From positions 1,681,001-1,745,000 of the forward strand of contig NZ_CP040813.1 in NCBI RefSeq assembly GCF_009498295.1: a DNA stretch of 64,000 bases, written 5' to 3'. Under the pieces are notes generated by a model. The model had not been told where the DNA came from, ran no database searches, and saw nothing but the letters and a program-made list of their open reading frames with translations. Position numbers and translations under genes: made by a program. Shown here piece by piece: positions 62,513 to 64,000 of the stretch (position 1 is its first letter; the number at the start of each line of letters is the position of its first letter). Source of the stretch: Oceanihabitans sp. IOP_32. Its GTDB lineage: Bacteria; Bacteroidota; Bacteroidia; Flavobacteriales; Flavobacteriaceae.

Positions 62513-64000
62513 ATGAAAAAAAAAACGACTCTCTTATTGCTTGTTTTTTTCACCAGCACATGCAGTTTTTTGTTTTCTCAAAACATTACTGTAAATGGTC
62601 AGGTAACCGATGCTTCTAATATGCCGTTACCTGGTGTAAACATTCAAGTTAAAGGAACAACAACAGGAACAGCAACCGATTTTGATGGTAATTATACCGT
62701 TTTGGCGAATCGAGGTGATGTATTAATATTTTCTTTTTTAGGTTTTAAAACTAAAGAAGTTGCGGTTTTAAACGCGAGCTTAAATGTGAGGCTTGAGGAG
62801 GATACTGATCAACTAGACGAAGTTGTTATTACGGCCTTTGGTGTTGCTAAAAGGCAGAAATCTTTAGGTTATTCTGTGACTCAAATAGATGCAAGCGATG
62901 TAAGTTTTAACGGGCAAAACAATGCTTTAGAAGCGCTCCAAGGACAAGTCGCTGGAGTGCAAATAAACCGAACCTCTGGATCTGCGGGGGGAGGTGTAGA
63001 TATTTTGATTAGGGGAATTACCTCTGTTAACCCCGCTAGAAGTAACCAGCCACTTATTATTGTTGATGGTCTAGCTCTTAATAACGACACCTTTTCTGGA
63101 GAAGTAAGACCAAGTGCAGGCTCTAATTCTGCTAGCAGTTCGGAACAATTCGCATTTTCTAACAGAGCAGGTGATATTAATTCTGAAGATATTGAAAGTT
63201 ATAGTATTTTAAAGGGAGCGGCGGCAACTGCTCTTTATGGTGTTAGAGCTTCTAACGGAGCCATTATTATTACAACCAAAAAAGGTAAGTTAGGTAAGGC
63301 CAAGTTAAACTTAACGGCTTCCACTACGTTTAGAAATGTGCAAACAACACCAGATGACCAAACGGAGTATCGAGAAGGATTTAACAACCTACCAAGAACG
63401 TTATATACACCAGAAACAGATCTTGGCTTTACCAGATTGGGCGGTACCTCATTTTATTCTTGGGGACCAAGATTTAGTGAAAACTCAGCAACTTTAGACA
63501 ATGGTAATGTGGTTGATTTATCAAACGATGCTTATTACAGCCCTTATGATATTTTTAGAACAGGTTTAAACACGCAAATTAATTTAAATGTTAGTGGGGC
63601 TTCAGAAACTATGGATTATTTTTTATCTGTTGGTAATAGTAACGACGAAGGCATCTTACCTAATACAGACTACGAGAAGACCAATCTTAGACTAAAAGCC
63701 GGTTATAAAGTGACCAACAACTTTAATATTAATAGCTCTGTATCATATAGCAAGTCTGGTGGTAAAAGAGCAAATGGTGGGGACAAATCGGTAATGAGTG
63801 CATTATCTTATTTTTCTGGTACATTTCCCATAAACGATTTTCGAAATCCAGACGGTTCTGAACGTGATTATTCTTTCGGGATTATTGATAATCCAAGATA
63901 TTTAATGGAAACCAGTAGTCTTGTTGACGATGTTAACCGATGGATTGGGAATGCAACTTTTAATTGGCAACCAAAAGAATGGGTTAATATTACTTACGCC
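62513..64000 (+). CDS. SusC/RagA family TonB-linked outer-membrane protein (3' end outside window)
   Basis: From the ATG at 62513 the frame is open for 496 codons to the window edge. It has a signal peptide (ending FLFSQ) and an N-terminal carboxypeptidase-regulatory-like domain (ITVNGQVTDASNMPLPGVNI to about residue 100). The SusC signature LDEVVITAFG follows, then the plug (GQVAGVQINRTSGSAGGG, GAAATALYGVRASNGAIIITTKKG), and the first barrel strands. SusC proteins import glycans or peptides with a SusD lipoprotein, expected downstream but not visible. A TACATTTA box lies at 62479-62486. Confidence 0.93.
   Translation, partial: MKKKTTLLLLVFFTSTCSFLFSQNITVNGQVTDASNMPLPGVNIQVKGTTTGTATDFDGNYTVLANRGDVLIFSFLGFKTKEVAVLNASLNVRLEEDTDQLDEVVITAFGVAKRQKSLGYSVTQIDASDVSFNGQNNALEALQGQVAGVQINRTSGSAGGGVDILIRGITSVNPARSNQPLIIVDGLALNNDTFSGEVRPSAGSNSASSSEQFAFSNRAGDINSEDIESYSILKGAAATALYGVRASNGAIIITTKKGKLGKAKLNLTASTTFRNVQTTPDDQTEYREGFNNLPRTLYTPETDLGFTRLGGTSFYSWGPRFSENSATLDNGNVVDLSNDAYYSPYDIFRTGLNTQINLNVSGASETMDYFLSVGNSNDEGILPNTDYEKTNLRLKAGYKVTNNFNINSSVSYSKSGGKRANGGDKSVMSALSYFSGTFPINDFRNPDGSERDYSFGIIDNPRYLMETSSLVDDVNRWIGNATFNWQPKEWVNITYA

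Overview
The window is AT-rich chromosomal DNA from a member of the Bacteroidota, most likely a marine Flavobacteriaceae. Supporting this are a type IX secretion C-terminal sorting domain on a metalloprotease, a SusC/RagA-type TonB receptor, a TamB-TamL pair in which the TamA-like partner is a lipoprotein, TAnnTTTG-type promoter boxes, a Ctc/L25-pth pair and DUF4286. No phage, plasmid, CRISPR array, transposase or restriction system is visible. I could not assign a genus.

Layout. 1-5.1 kb: the 5' part of a gene for a secreted protein, then a leftward group of small ORF, outer-membrane porin, BCCT transporter and universal stress protein, preceded by a clear TTG-N20-TACATTTG promoter. 5.1-13.6 kb: an orphan ABC ATPase, an S9 prolyl oligopeptidase, an M28 peptidase, asd, mscL, alr overlapping tdk, and a conserved hypothetical. 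13.8-17.6 kb: rsmI, a short-chain dehydrogenase/aldehyde dehydrogenase pair and a CIA30 protein. 17.8-22.4 kb: a leftward cluster yicC-gmk-nadD-plsC-acyl-ACP desaturase-HD hydrolase. 22.7-25.6 kb: a cysteine-motif membrane protein followed by a TonB receptor carrying an OprC-like CxxxM/HxM copper signature. 25.7-30.5 kb: methyltransferase, K+/H+ antiporter, DUF3124 lipoprotein, DsbA-like protein and a cysteine-rich unknown. 30.7-33.3 kb: tRNA-Leu(CAA), prs, ctc, pth. 33.4-36.4 kb: the T9SS-exported metalloprotease. 36.5-44.3 kb: ribF, serS, a 41-residue microprotein candidate, a TPR protein, a GNAT enzyme, DUF4286, rsmA, mgtE. 44.3-45 kb: a non-coding region with an 89-bp tandem duplication and a compact three-hairpin element. 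45-55.8 kb: dCMP deaminase, S41 protease, lpxH, tamB, tamL. 56-62.3 kb: MFS transporter, recJ, OsmC, M14 carboxypeptidase, PBP4. The window ends inside a SusC-family receptor gene.

The most interesting unexplained structure is a dispersed non-autonomous element with imperfect terminal inverted repeats (ATACCAAwTTAr...). It occurs five times in intergenic DNA: two 162-bp copies in opposite orientation (26557-26718, 47041-47202), one expanded 264-bp copy just upstream of tamB (48172-48435), and two approximately 40-bp miniature copies (4926-4967, 6147-6186), one of which runs into the stop codon of the S9 peptidase gene. Other points of note are the copper-type receptor locus, three genes whose TAnnTTTA box lies exactly four bases before the ATG (predicted leaderless mRNAs), and terminator-like hairpins on strands that carry no annotated gene. 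Most of the remaining genes are ordinary housekeeping functions.
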